DNA of 33,977 nucleotides from Isosphaeraceae bacterium EP7 (GTDB lineage Bacteria; Planctomycetota; Planctomycetia; Isosphaerales; Isosphaeraceae): positions 1 through 33,977 of the forward strand of contig CP151671.1 in NCBI GenBank assembly GCA_038400315.1. Direction: 5' to 3'. Position 1 is the stretch's first letter. Every line of letters starts with the position of its first letter. Below the pieces are notes generated by a model. That model saw only the letters and a program-made list of their open reading frames with translations. It made no database searches and was not told the origin of the DNA. This document shows positions 6,692 through 16,046 of the stretch, in pieces. Both the position numbers and the translations under genes were made by a program.

Positions 6692-9600
6692 TCACCACAT
6701 ATTCCAAAACCAATCAAACCAGCCTGGTGGGGGCTTAGGACCTGTTGGTCTGTAAACTATCCCAGTAGGTATTGGCGGAGGGCCATCTGCCCAAGTCGGT
6801 GGTGGCGGTGACGGATTGCCAGGTGGGAAGGGAGTAAGCGGTTGAGATTCGACGGGCGTCCTGACTGGCTTCGGAGTGAGATCAGGACCCGCCGGTTTTG
6901 TTCTTCTTGATATATCTCGAATGCAGCTATTAAGCTGTTGGGTAGCCGGCTTGAGTTGTGTCCCCGCATGTCCTGTCGTAACTGTCGGCCTGAGAGCGCC
7001 TACTGCACCACCGAAAGCTCCACCAACAGCCATAGAACAGATCGTCCGCCTCGGAGAGTAACCATCCTGGCCGCCACCAAGATAGTTTAAACCTTGACCA
7101 GTAAGATCCGCTACTCCACCCCCTACGATACCTGCTCCAATGGACCCTCCAGTACCGCCTCCGAAAAATCCAAATGCACCACCGGTCCCAGATACACCAC
7201 CGGCAGCGAGTCCGCCAGTAAGTCCGGCGGCGCCTCCGATCAAGCCGCCTTTGATCGCTCCTCCTCCGATTGCCCATCCGTCTCCACCATTCCACAATGC
7301 CATGCCCCCCCCAATAAGTCCTCCTCCAACCGCTCCTATCGCGCCAGTGATCAAGAAGGGATATTGCCCGAATGGATCGGAGTAATTCGACGGGTTGTTT
7401 CCTATGTATCGGCTGAGATTGGCGTCTCCGCCCATGAATGATATTGAATCATCACTAATGAATGATCCCGATGATGGATCATAGTATCGGGTCCGGTAGT
7501 AGTAGAGCCCTGTGGCCGCATCGAGCTCCCTGCCTGTGAACTTCCACCGGTCGCGCAGGCCAATCGCCCCCGTCTCGGACAGGACTTCGCCGTACACCTT
7601 GTAGTCGATGTGATTGACGATCGCCCCGGCGTTGCTGGCGATATCCCTCACCGTGCCCAGGCGGTCCTGGAGGTACCAGCCGACGGTGCCGGCGACCTCG
7701 CGGGCGAGGATCTCGTCCACGGCGTCGGCCTGGAGGTAGCGGGCCGCCGGAGTCCCGGAGCCGTTGACGAAGTCGAGGATCGCCGCGGATCCGTCGTAGA
7801 GGGTGGCGGTGGTCGTCCCCCCGGACGTGGCGACGATCCGCCGGTCCATGGCGTCGTAGGTGTAGGTCGCGGTCGTCGTGACCCCTGCCACCTTGATGGT
7901 CGCGGAGGTGAGGCGGTTGCGCTGGTCCCAGAAGTAGAGGGTCTGGTTGTTGGCGTCGAGCGTCTTCGAGGTGAGGTTCCCCTCGAGATCATACCCGTAG
8001 GTGTAGGTGCCGTCGGAGGAGGTGCGGTTGCCCGTGCCGGTGGCGTAGCTGCCGGTGTTGCGGTTGCCGTTGGAGTCGAAACCGAAGGACTCGCCGGCGA
8101 ACGACCCGTTGGAATGCGTCACGGTCGTCAGCTGGTCGTCGTTGGTGTAGGCGTAGCCGACGGTGTCGCTTGCGGTGCCGCCGGAGGTGGTCCAGACGCG
8201 GGCCTCGGAGGTGAGGCGGTCGGCGGCGTCGAGGGTGTAGACGTACGAGGAGCGGACGGTGCCGGCGGCGGTCTGGTGGGTGAGGGTCGTGAGCCGGTCG
8301 TCGGCGTCGTAGGCATACTTGGAGACGAAGACCGCGGTCGAGCCGGTGGCGTCGCTGTAGCGGGTCAGGGTGGTGCGACGGTCGGCGGCGTCGTATGCGA
8401 TCGCGACCGACTTCGATGCGACGCCGGTGCCCGACTGGGCGATCGTCGTGAGGCGGTCGCGGGCGTCGTAGGCGTAGCTGGTCAGCCCCCCCTTGGTGTC
8501 GGCGACGCTGGTGCGGTTGTTGGCGTCGTCGTAGCCGTAGGTCAGGGTCACCTGCGGCAGGCCGGATGTCCCCGCGTCGTCGACGGTCCTGAGCAAGTTG
8601 TTGTCGTAGTAGGTGTAGGCGTACTTGCTCGAGGCGTCCTGGATCAGCGTCAGGCGGCCGGCGAAGTCGTAGGTCTGGGTGATGAGGTTGGTCGCCGTCC
8701 CGCCGCCGACGGGGAGCCATTTCTCGGCGGTGAGCCGGTCGTCGTCGTCGTAGCCGTACTGGGTGATGCGGCCGATGCGGTCGGTGCGGTTGGTAAGGTT
8801 GCCGACGGCGTCGTACTGGTAGGCGGTGACCTTGCCCAGCGGGTCGACCTCGGCGGCGACGCGGCCGGCGGCGTCGTAGGACCAGGCCGTGACGTTGCCG
8901 ACCGGGTCGACGAGGCTCGTCAGCCGGCCGGCGAGGTCGTATGTATAGGCGGTGGTGCCGCCGCCGGCGGGGGCCTGAACGGAGACTCGGTTGCGGCGGG
9001 CGTCGTAGCCGTAGGTGGTCCGGTGGTTGAGCGGGTCGGCCGCCCAGGCGAGGTCCCCGGCGGCGGTGTAGCCGTAGGAGGTGACGTGCCCCATCGGGTC
9101 GGTGACCGTGGTCAGCCGGTCGAGGTTGTCGTAGGCGTAGGCGGTCGTCCGGCCCGCCAGGGCGAGGGTGAGCGTGGTGAGGTTGCCGTTGTTGTCGTAG
9201 CGGTAGGAGGCCGTGGTCGTCGCGCCGGGCGCGCCCGGACTGTCGACCTGCGCCAGCCGGCCGCGGGCGTCGTAGGTCTGGGTCGTCTTGTTGCCGCGCG
9301 GGTCGGTCGCGGTGACGATCGAGAAATACTGGGTGATGCCGTCGTCGATCCGCGAATAGTAGGAGTACGTCGCGGTGTGGCTGAGGGCATCCTTGACCGA
9401 GGTCAGGCGGTTGATGACGTCGTACCCGTAGGTCGTCCTGTGCTCCAGCGGGTCGACCGTCGCGATCAGGTTCATCCCGTCCCAGACGTAGGTCGTGTGC
9501 CGCACGCTCCCCTGGTTGACCGGGTCGGTGGCCGAGACGAGCCGGTCGCGGGCGTCGTAGGAGTAGGTCGTGACGCGGCCCAGCGCGTCGGTCATCGTCC

Positions 9601-12600
9601 CCAGGTTGCCGGCGGGGTCGTAGGCGAAGGCGCTCCTCGCGGCAGTCCCCCGCAGCCTGGCCTGGGCGGGGTCGACCGCCGAGGCCGGCCGGTTCATCGC
9701 GTCGTAGCGAACGTAGGACGTGTTGCCCAGCGGGTCGGTCGCCGCGGCGACGTTGCCCGCCGCGTCGTAGGCGAAGGAGTAGGCGGTCGAGGCGACGCTG
9801 GCCGGCGCGGTTGCCACGCGGAGGTCGAGGTCGGCCAGCTGGGTGTAGCTCGGGTCGCCGTTGTTGGTGGGGACATAGAGCCGGTAGTTCTTGTACGAGC
9901 CCGGGGTGGCGACCGTGTAGGAGGTGGCGTGCAGGCCGGCGGCGTCGGCCTGGTTGATCCGGGTGTCCAGGGTGGACCAGACCAGGCCGTCGTTGGACCC
10001 CTGCAGCTGCCAGCTCTTGGGCGCCCGGCCGGGGTAGGTGGGGGTGTCGAATCCGCTGGTGAAGCGGTACTCGGTGACGGTGTAGGCGGCCCCGCCGGCG
10101 AACTGGAGCCTGACCCAGGGGGTGGTGTCGGCCAGCCAGGTGGTGTTCGTGTCCTGGTCGAAGGCGGTGGCGGCCCCCTGAGTGGGGCTAGGGGTCGAGC
10201 TGGCCGTCATCGTGCCGACGAAGGCGACGCCGGTCGTCGCCCCGGAGACGACGGCCAGCAGCTGCACGTCGGCCAGCTGGGTGTAGGTCGGGTCGCCGTT
10301 GTTGGCCGTGACGTTCAGGCGGTAGAAGCGGTACACGCCGGGGGAGGCGACCGTGTAGGTCGTCGTGGTCGAGTTGGCGGTGACGGCGGCGTTGGTGCGC
10401 GAGTCGAGCGTGGCCCAGCTGACGCCGTCGACGGAGCCCTGCAGCTGCCAGTCCTTCGGGGCCCGCCCCTGGTAGGTGAACGTGTCGGAGCCGCTGGTCA
10501 GCTGGTACTGGGTGACGGCGTAGGCCTCGCCGTTGCCGAACTGGTACTGCAGCCAGGGTGTGGTGCCCGAAAGCCAGGTGGTGCCCGTCGTCTGGTCGAA
10601 GGCGACGCCGGCCCCCTGGGTCGCGGACGGCGTCGAGCTGGCCGAGGCCCAGCCCAGCGCCGAGACGCTGCGTGTCGAGGCCTGGGGGGCCCGCAGGTCG
10701 ACCCCGCCCAGCTGGGTGGCCGTGGCGTCGCCGTTGTTGGCCGTGACGTCCAGGCGATAGTACCTGTACGACCCGGGGGTGGTGACGGCGTACGAGAGGG
10801 TGGTCCCCGAGCCCGTGTTGAGCGCCGCGGCCTGGCCGGTGCGGGTGTCGACCGTCGTCCAGGTCGTGCCGTCGGCGGAGCCCTTCAGGGCCCAGTCCTT
10901 GGGGGTCCTGCCCGGGTAGGTCGCCGCGTCGGCCGCGGCGGTCACCGAGTAGGTCGTGACCCTCTGGGCCGCGTTGCCGGCCAGCTGGATCTGCACCCAG
11001 GCGGCCGCCGCGGTCGAGGCCCAGGCCGTGGCCGGGTCGGCATCGAAGGCGGCGTCGGGCCCCTTGCCGGCGGCGGCCGTGCTGGCCGAGGGGGTGCCCG
11101 CCGGCGGCAGGGCAGCGATCGTGCGGCCGTAGGCGTCGTAGCGGTAGCGGGTCACGATGCCGGCGCGGTCGGTGTCGGTGAGGACCTGGCCGGCGGCGTT
11201 GTAGGTCCAGTCCTGATGGAGCAGGTCGGGGTCGGTCCTCCTCAGGACGTTGCCGCGGGCGTCGAGGGTGTAGGTGGTGGTGCGGCCGAGGAAGTCGGTG
11301 ACCGAGGTCGGGATGTTCAGCGTCGGGTGGTATGCGATGGTCATCGTCGCCGGCGTGAGGCCGAACGCGGGCGGTGCGGGGCCGATGAACAGGTCCTCGA
11401 CGTCGAGGGGCTGCGTGATCGAGGTGACGTTGCCCCGCTTGTCGTAGGTGTAGGTCGTGACCTGACGCATCTCGTCGGTCACCGACGAGGGGAAGCCCCG
11501 ATTGTTGTAGGTGATGACCGTGGTCCGCCCCAGGGCGTCGGTGCTGCCGGCCGGGTGGCTCATCCAGGTGAAGGGGGTCGTCATCGCGTGGCCATTGGGG
11601 TCGGTCACGACGCCGGCGAAGCCCGTGGAGAGGCTGCTCGCGGGGTTGCCGGTGCCCGTGACGAGCCCCTCACTCAGCGCGGGAGTCACCGAGGTCGTCG
11701 CGCCGCCGCCGGGAAGCGACTCTGAGGTCGCCTGGTTGAAGGCGTTGTAGGTGACCGTGGCCACCTGCCCGCGCGGCGTGACCTCGCCGGTCATCAGGTG
11801 GTCCGACGGCGTCGCGTAGCTGTAGGTGCTCGTCGCCCCGTCGGGGTCGACGACCCGGGTGAGGTTGTTGGAGGAGTCCAGGGTGATCGTCGTGGTCCGA
11901 CCGGCGGGGTCGAGGACCGACTTGAGCCGCCCGGTGACGGCGTCGTAGGCCAGCGTCGTCCTCAGGCCGACCGGGTCGACGGCCGACAGCAGCGATCCGG
12001 CCCCCGGCTGGCCCGCCGGGACGTAGTTGTACGTCGTCGCGTTGAGATTGCGGTCAGTTTCGGAGACCTCGCGGCCCGCCGTGTCGTACTGGATCACCGT
12101 GCCGTCGGGGTAGGTGCGGGTCCAGGTGCCGCCGACATTCTTGACCAGGGTCGAGGGCTCGCTGGCGTGGCCGCGGTAGCCCGAGGCCGCGGCGGTGCCG
12201 GCGAACGGCGCGACGGCGAGCATGCCGACGTCGGTGACCGCCGTCGAGACGCGGATCTTCCGCATCGGCATGAACTGGTCGGACTCCAGGTCGGGCACGA
12301 GCATCCGGATGTAGCCGGTGCCGTCGGTCAGGGCGATGCCCGGCCTGCCCGATCCGTCGAAGTCGGCCGCCACGATGTTGCCGACGGCCGTCGGGTTCGT
12401 CGCGTTGTCCAGCGGGTACATCGTGCTGAAGCCGAAGGTCCCCGAGGTGCTCAGCGACACCAGCTCGAGGTAGCCGATCTTGAAGAATCCCGGGCCGTCG
12501 CCGTTGGTCGGGACGGCGACGTGCAGCCCCTTCGCCGAGCCGTAGAAGTTGCCGGCGACCAGGCCGACCGTCCCGTCGTAGGGATGGCCGCTGAGCACGT

Positions 12601-15600
12601 AGTTCGAGACGTAGGAGAACGCCCCGGACCCCCCGTTCGAGTAGACCGACAGGTTGCCGTAGGGGAACACCGCCGCGAGCACGGTCGCCGGGCTGGAAGA
12701 CTCGACGACCAGGTCCTGGTCGCCGTCGCCGTTGTAGTCGACCGCGGCCACGCCGATGGCCGAGAAGCCCGAGTTGAGCGTCAGTGCGGTGGCCGTGCCC
12801 ATCGCCCCGGAGCCCGAGGCGAGCATCACGTCGAGCTTGCCGTCGTCGGTGGTGAAGGCGACGTCGGCCTTGCCGTCGGCGTTGAAGTCGGCGGCGACGG
12901 CCGATCCGGGCCGATTGCCCGAGAAGCTCGAACCCAGGCGGGTGCCCGAGTAGGAGCCGTTGCCCGCGGCGTTGCTTGTCGCGGTCGGGAAGGTCCCGTT
13001 GCCGGCCCCGGTGTAGACCCGCACGACGTACCCGGTGCCGGTCGTCGGCGCCAGGATGACCGCCAGGTCGACCGTGCCGGCGGGGTGGCCGGTGTAGACG
13101 CCGCCGAAGTTGCCGGCGACGACCGCCTTGGCGTAATACCCGGCCGGCAGCGTGTAGCTGGTGCCGGCCGTGAAGCCCCCCAGGCCGTTGTTGAGCTGGA
13201 TCGCCAGGGCCGTGCCGCCGAGGATCGCCTGGTCGGGCTTGCCGTCGCCGTCGAAGTCGGCCGACGCGGTGCCGAAGACGCCCCCGCCGGAGGCCACCGG
13301 GGTGAAGGTGTCGAACCGGCCGTCGCCGTCGGCGTTCCTGAGCACCTGGGTGGACGAGCCCGAGGAGGCCAGTGCCAGGTCCTGGACCTTGACCTGGCCG
13401 GCGTTGTAGACGGGGCTGAACCGCGAGGGGACGAGGTGGCCGTCGGTGATCAGGGCCGGGCCGCCGGCGACGGGCTCGTGAACCCGCTGCAGGCCGCCGA
13501 CGCTCCAGCCGGACCCGACGGGCTCGGCCGAGCGGTCGACGACGTCGACCTTGCCGCTGGCCTGCGTCGTCAGCGAGGCCACCGCGAAGCCCGTGCCCGA
13601 GGTCGGGCCGTAGTCCTGCGTGGCCGCGATCGTGTAGTCGTACAGGCCCGTCGCCATCGAGGCCGCGCTGAACTGCATCGGGATGTAATAAGTCTGCCCG
13701 CCGACCAGGGGCCCGTCGAACTCGACCGAGGACGTGGCCCCCCCCACGTTGAGGGAGAAGGTGATCTTCTCGAGCGAGCCGCCGCCCATCGGCTGGGTGT
13801 AGCGGTACTGGATGACCGGCTTGCGGTTTCCCTGCAGCGAGCTGTATTGCAGGTCGATCCCGCGCGACTGCCCCAGCGACTGGTAGGTGGCCAGCCGGTG
13901 GTCCTGGTAGAACTCGCCGGTGACCAGGTTGATGTCTGAGGCCAGCATGGGGCCGGGCATGGGGCCCGGGCCGGACCCGCCGAAGGAGCCGACGGGGCCT
14001 GTGGATCCGGGAGGGGCCGACCCTCCGGCGGGCGTCGGGCAGGTGCCGCACGGGCCGGTCGGCCCCATCGGGGGGTTTTTTGGCGTCACGAGGACGCAGG
14101 CCTCGAACGTATCGCTCGCGGCGGAGAGGGACAGGGCCCCCGCGCCGGACAGCCTGGCGGGGACGTCCCCTTCCTCCTCCCGGGTCGGGGCGGACCGCGT
14201 CGCGGAGAGGGCGAACGGCGTCAGCGACTGCATCGTCCGGCCGTCCTCCGAGACGGCCACCCGCACGGCGACGTCGTGGCCGCCGATCCTGGGGTTGAAC
14301 ATCCGGAGCTCGAACTCCGAGCCGGGCTCGGCCCCCGGCGGGGCCGGCAGCGTCAGGTTGACCAGGTCGTCGGGGTCGAAGCCACTGGTCCTGATCGACA
14401 GAATCGACCCGGTCATCCCCTCGGGCATCTGCTGCGCCGTCACGGCCGCCGGCAGCAGCGCCACGGCGAGCGTGGAGGACGGGGACGAGCCGGAGGACTT
14501 CGGGTCGGCCACCTCGATGGCGAGGCCCGGGAGGGCCGTGCTGGCGAGCACCAGCGCGCCATCCGCCCCGGCTTGGGTCGCGGCCTCCGGCGATGAATAG
14601 TCGAGGTACGGGAGGACCAGCGGCTGCGGGATGACGTTCTCGGTCTTCGCGTAGGCATCGTGGCCGAGCAGCCGGTCGACGGGCTTGAGCAGGCCCAGCC
14701 GACCCCGGCTCGAGGCGAGATCGCCGCCGGCACTAAGCAGGGCCGGCCCCTCCGGCACCCCGGCCAGGGAGAATCTCCCCTCCTCGTCCGAGATCGTCGC
14801 CAGGTCGCCGATCGTCACCGGCATGCCGGCGAGCGGCCTGCCCGCCTCGTCGACCACGCGGCCGGAGACGACCGTCGAGTCGAGCTCGGACTGGGCCGCC
14901 TCGACGGCGACCGTCCGGACCGCCAGGGGTCGGTCGCCCCGCAGGGCCGTGACGGTGAACTTGTAGGTGCCGGCCTGGCCGGGGGCCGGGGCGAACGACA
15001 GAACGCCGCTGCCGGTGTCGAAGCGCATGTTCGCCGGCAGCGGCATCGGCGCGATCGAATAGACGTCCGCCCCGCCGTCGAGGCCGCCCGGGGCGACCGC
15101 GAGCCTGAGGGCGTCGCCGACCGCGACGGAGAGCCGCAGGTCCTCGGCGACGATCGGGGGGGGATCTGCCGGGTCTGACGCCGCCTGCGTCGCCGCGCCA
15201 TCGGCCTGGGAAGTGGCGATCGGGGCGGACTCCCTCGCGACCGCGCCGGGGGCCGAGGCGCGGGGTGCGAGGATGAGGCCCGGCCCGGCCAGGCCGCCGG
15301 CGACCGTCTCCAGCCTCCGGCCGTCGGCCGAGGCCCGCAGCGTCCCCGCCTCGACCACACCGGTCGCCGGGCTCATCGTCAGCAGCGTCAGCTCGGATCC
15401 CGGAGCGACGCCAAGGGTGTTGGGCAGGGTCACCCGCGCCGGCGTGCGGAAGTGGACCGCACCTCGCACCCCGGCGATTCGGACCTGATAGTCCCCGGAC
15501 CCGGCCCCCGGCAGCACCGTCAGGGCGAGCCGGCCCTGATAGGCCCGCCCCGAAGCGGTGCGCACGTCGCCCTTGCCGACGTGCAGGGCGAAGCCCGGCA

Positions 15601-15865
15601 GCGCCGGCGTCGTCAGGTCCCACGCACGCCCGGGCCCGACCCAGCGGTAGACGGTCGCCGGCTGCGCCGAAGCGCCCTGCCGCAGGGCCGCGGCGTGGGC
15701 GGCGGGCCGGACGGCGGCGAGGTCGCGGCGGGCCTCCGCGCCGAGCCGGATCGACGCGGCCATCGCGGCCAGGGCCTCGCGCGAGGCCTCCCCCCCTCGG
15801 AACAGCTGGCGGGATTCCAGGTTCTCGACGCGCAGCCGCATCGGCGGCCGGGGGGTGCGGGCCAT
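6692..15865 (-). CDS. Giant secreted RHS/YD-repeat protein with FG-GAP and discoidin-like domains
   Basis: A 3057-aa protein. The start at 15865 (AGAGGT upstream) is preferred to an in-frame ATG 26 codons earlier because it places the planctomycete extracellular motif RLRVENLESRQLF at residues 10-22. In order: Ig-like (about 240-310), carboxypeptidase-regulatory-like (about 330-377), Gly/Pro-rich linker, FG-GAP/VCBS calcium-type loops (DFDGDGKPD, DFNADGKAD, DYNGDGDQD; about 870-1180), a long YD-repeat shell, three tandem F5/8 type C-like domains (about 1590-2017) embedded in it, more YD repeats, and the RHS core (GLYYYRTRYYDPSSGSFISDD, about 2778-2808). The last 225 residues are a Gly-zipper-rich hydrophobic stretch and a Pro-rich tail ending FDWFWNMW. 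No known toxin fold is recognised there, and no immunity gene follows. Probably a cell-surface or secreted adhesin or effector; last gene of a minus-strand group. Confidence 0.92.
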   Translation of the reverse strand: MARTPRPPMRLRVENLESRQLFRGGEASREALAAMAASIRLGAEARRDLAAVRPAAHAAALRQGASAQPATVYRWVGPGRAWDLTTPALPGFALHVGKGDVRTASGRAYQGRLALTVLPGAGSGDYQVRIAGVRGAVHFRTPARVTLPNTLGVAPGSELTLLTMSPATGVVEAGTLRASADGRRLETVAGGLAGPGLILAPRASAPGAVARESAPIATSQADGAATQAASDPADPPPIVAEDLRLSVAVGDALRLAVAPGGLDGGADVYSIAPMPLPANMRFDTGSGVLSFAPAPGQAGTYKFTVTALRGDRPLAVRTVAVEAAQSELDSTVVSGRVVDEAGRPLAGMPVTIGDLATISDEEGRFSLAGVPEGPALLSAGGDLASSRGRLGLLKPVDRLLGHDAYAKTENVIPQPLVLPYLDYSSPEAATQAGADGALVLASTALPGLAIEVADPKSSGSSPSSTLAVALLPAAVTAQQMPEGMTGSILSIRTSGFDPDDLVNLTLPAPPGAEPGSEFELRMFNPRIGGHDVAVRVAVSEDGRTMQSLTPFALSATRSAPTREEEGDVPARLSGAGALSLSAASDTFEACVLVTPKNPPMGPTGPCGTCPTPAGGSAPPGSTGPVGSFGGSGPGPMPGPMLASDINLVTGEFYQDHRLATYQSLGQSRGIDLQYSSLQGNRKPVIQYRYTQPMGGGSLEKITFSLNVGGATSSVEFDGPLVGGQTYYIPMQFSAASMATGLYDYTIAATQDYGPTSGTGFAVASLTTQASGKVDVVDRSAEPVGSGWSVGGLQRVHEPVAGGPALITDGHLVPSRFSPVYNAGQVKVQDLALASSGSSTQVLRNADGDGRFDTFTPVASGGGVFGTASADFDGDGKPDQAILGGTALAIQLNNGLGGFTAGTSYTLPAGYYAKAVVAGNFGGVYTGHPAGTVDLAVILAPTTGTGYVVRVYTGAGNGTFPTATSNAAGNGSYSGTRLGSSFSGNRPGSAVAADFNADGKADVAFTTDDGKLDVMLASGSGAMGTATALTLNSGFSAIGVAAVDYNGDGDQDLVVESSSPATVLAAVFPYGNLSVYSNGGSGAFSYVSNYVLSGHPYDGTVGLVAGNFYGSAKGLHVAVPTNGDGPGFFKIGYLELVSLSTSGTFGFSTMYPLDNATNPTAVGNIVAADFDGSGRPGIALTDGTGYIRMLVPDLESDQFMPMRKIRVSTAVTDVGMLAVAPFAGTAAASGYRGHASEPSTLVKNVGGTWTRTYPDGTVIQYDTAGREVSETDRNLNATTYNYVPAGQPGAGSLLSAVDPVGLRTTLAYDAVTGRLKSVLDPAGRTTTITLDSSNNLTRVVDPDGATSTYSYATPSDHLMTGEVTPRGQVATVTYNAFNQATSESLPGGGATTSVTPALSEGLVTGTGNPASSLSTGFAGVVTDPNGHAMTTPFTWMSHPAGSTDALGRTTVITYNNRGFPSSVTDEMRQVTTYTYDKRGNVTSITQPLDVEDLFIGPAPPAFGLTPATMTIAYHPTLNIPTSVTDFLGRTTTYTLDARGNVLRRTDPDLLHQDWTYNAAGQVLTDTDRAGIVTRYRYDAYGRTIAALPPAGTPSASTAAAGKGPDAAFDADPATAWASTAAAAWVQIQLAGNAAQRVTTYSVTAAADAATYPGRTPKDWALKGSADGTTWTTVDTRTGQAAALNTGSGTTLSYAVTTPGSYRYYRLDVTANNGDATATQLGGVDLRAPQASTRSVSALGWASASSTPSATQGAGVAFDQTTGTTWLSGTTPWLQYQFGNGEAYAVTQYQLTSGSDTFTYQGRAPKDWQLQGSVDGVSWATLDSRTNAAVTANSTTTTYTVASPGVYRFYRLNVTANNGDPTYTQLADVQLLAVVSGATTGVAFVGTMTASSTPSPTQGAATAFDQDTNTTWLADTTPWVRLQFAGGAAYTVTEYRFTSGFDTPTYPGRAPKSWQLQGSNDGLVWSTLDTRINQADAAGLHATSYTVATPGSYKNYRLYVPTNNGDPSYTQLADLDLRVATAPASVASTAYSFAYDAAGNVAAATDPLGNTSYVRYDAMNRPASAVDPAQARLRGTAARSAFAYDPAGNLGTMTDALGRVTTYSYDARDRLVSATDPVNQGSVRHTTYVWDGMNLIATVDPLEHRTTYGYDVINRLTSVKDALSHTATYSYYSRIDDGITQYFSIVTATDPRGNKTTQTYDARGRLAQVDSPGAPGATTTASYRYDNNGNLTTLTLALAGRTTAYAYDNLDRLTTVTDPMGHVTSYGYTAAGDLAWAADPLNHRTTYGYDARRNRVSVQAPAGGGTTAYTYDLAGRLTSLVDPVGNVTAWSYDAAGRVAAEVDPLGKVTAYQYDAVGNLTNRTDRIGRITQYGYDDDDRLTAEKWLPVGGGTATNLITQTYDFAGRLTLIQDASSKYAYTYYDNNLLRTVDDAGTSGLPQVTLTYGYDDANNRTSVADTKGGLTSYAYDARDRLTTIAQSGTGVASKSVAIAYDAADRRTTLTRYSDATGSTAVFVSKYAYDADDRLTTLTHQTAAGTVRSSYVYTLDAADRLTSEARVWTTSGGTASDTVGYAYTNDDQLTTVTHSNGSFAGESFGFDSNGNRNTGSYATGTGNRTSSDGTYTYGYDLEGNLTSKTLDANNQTLYFWDQRNRLTSATIKVAGVTTTATYTYDAMDRRIVATSGGTTTATLYDGSAAILDFVNGSGTPAARYLQADAVDEILAREVAGTVGWYLQDRLGTVRDIASNAGAIVNHIDYKVYGEVLSETGAIGLRDRWKFTGRELDAATGLYYYRTRYYDPSSGSFISDDSISFMGGDANLSRYIGNNPSNYSDPFGQYPFLITGAIGAVGGGLIGGGMALWNGGDGWAIGGGAIKGGLIGGAAGLTGGLAAGGVSGTGGAFGFFGGGTGGSIGAGIVGGGVADLTGQGLNYLGGGQDGYSPRRTICSMAVGGAFGGAVGALRPTVTTGHAGTQLKPATQQLNSCIRDISRRTKPAGPDLTPKPVRTPVESQPLTPFPPGNPSPPPPTWADGPPPIPTGIVYRPTGPKPPPGWFDWFWNMW

Positions 15866-16046
15866 CGGGTGGACCTCTGTTAATATCTCGATGATCGAAC
15901 CGTTACGATCCGAATCGCATGCCATGGCGTCACAGGTCGCCAATCAAGGAGGCCTATCTAAGACGAGCCAGATCGGCGACACAAGGGGGTTGCCGCGAAT
16001 TCTTGCGGACTCAACATCCCCGCGGTCCCCAGATCCTTGGATCGTG

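Noticed and set aside
9815-11100. Assembly duplication as the cause of the three similar discoidin-like segments
   Set aside because: The three copies differ at many residues and bases, so they are old domain duplications.
7610-11725. A 1371-codon plus-strand open frame opposite the RHS gene
   Set aside because: Its product is a monotonous Gly/Val/Arg sequence, the mirror of a GC-rich YD-repeat gene read on the other strand; no domain and no ribosome binding site.
11798-13939. A 713-codon plus-strand frame and a 665-codon minus-strand frame (12054-14051) in the RHS region
   Set aside because: Both are other-frame readings of the RHS gene, with Arg/Gly/Val-rich composition and no motifs.
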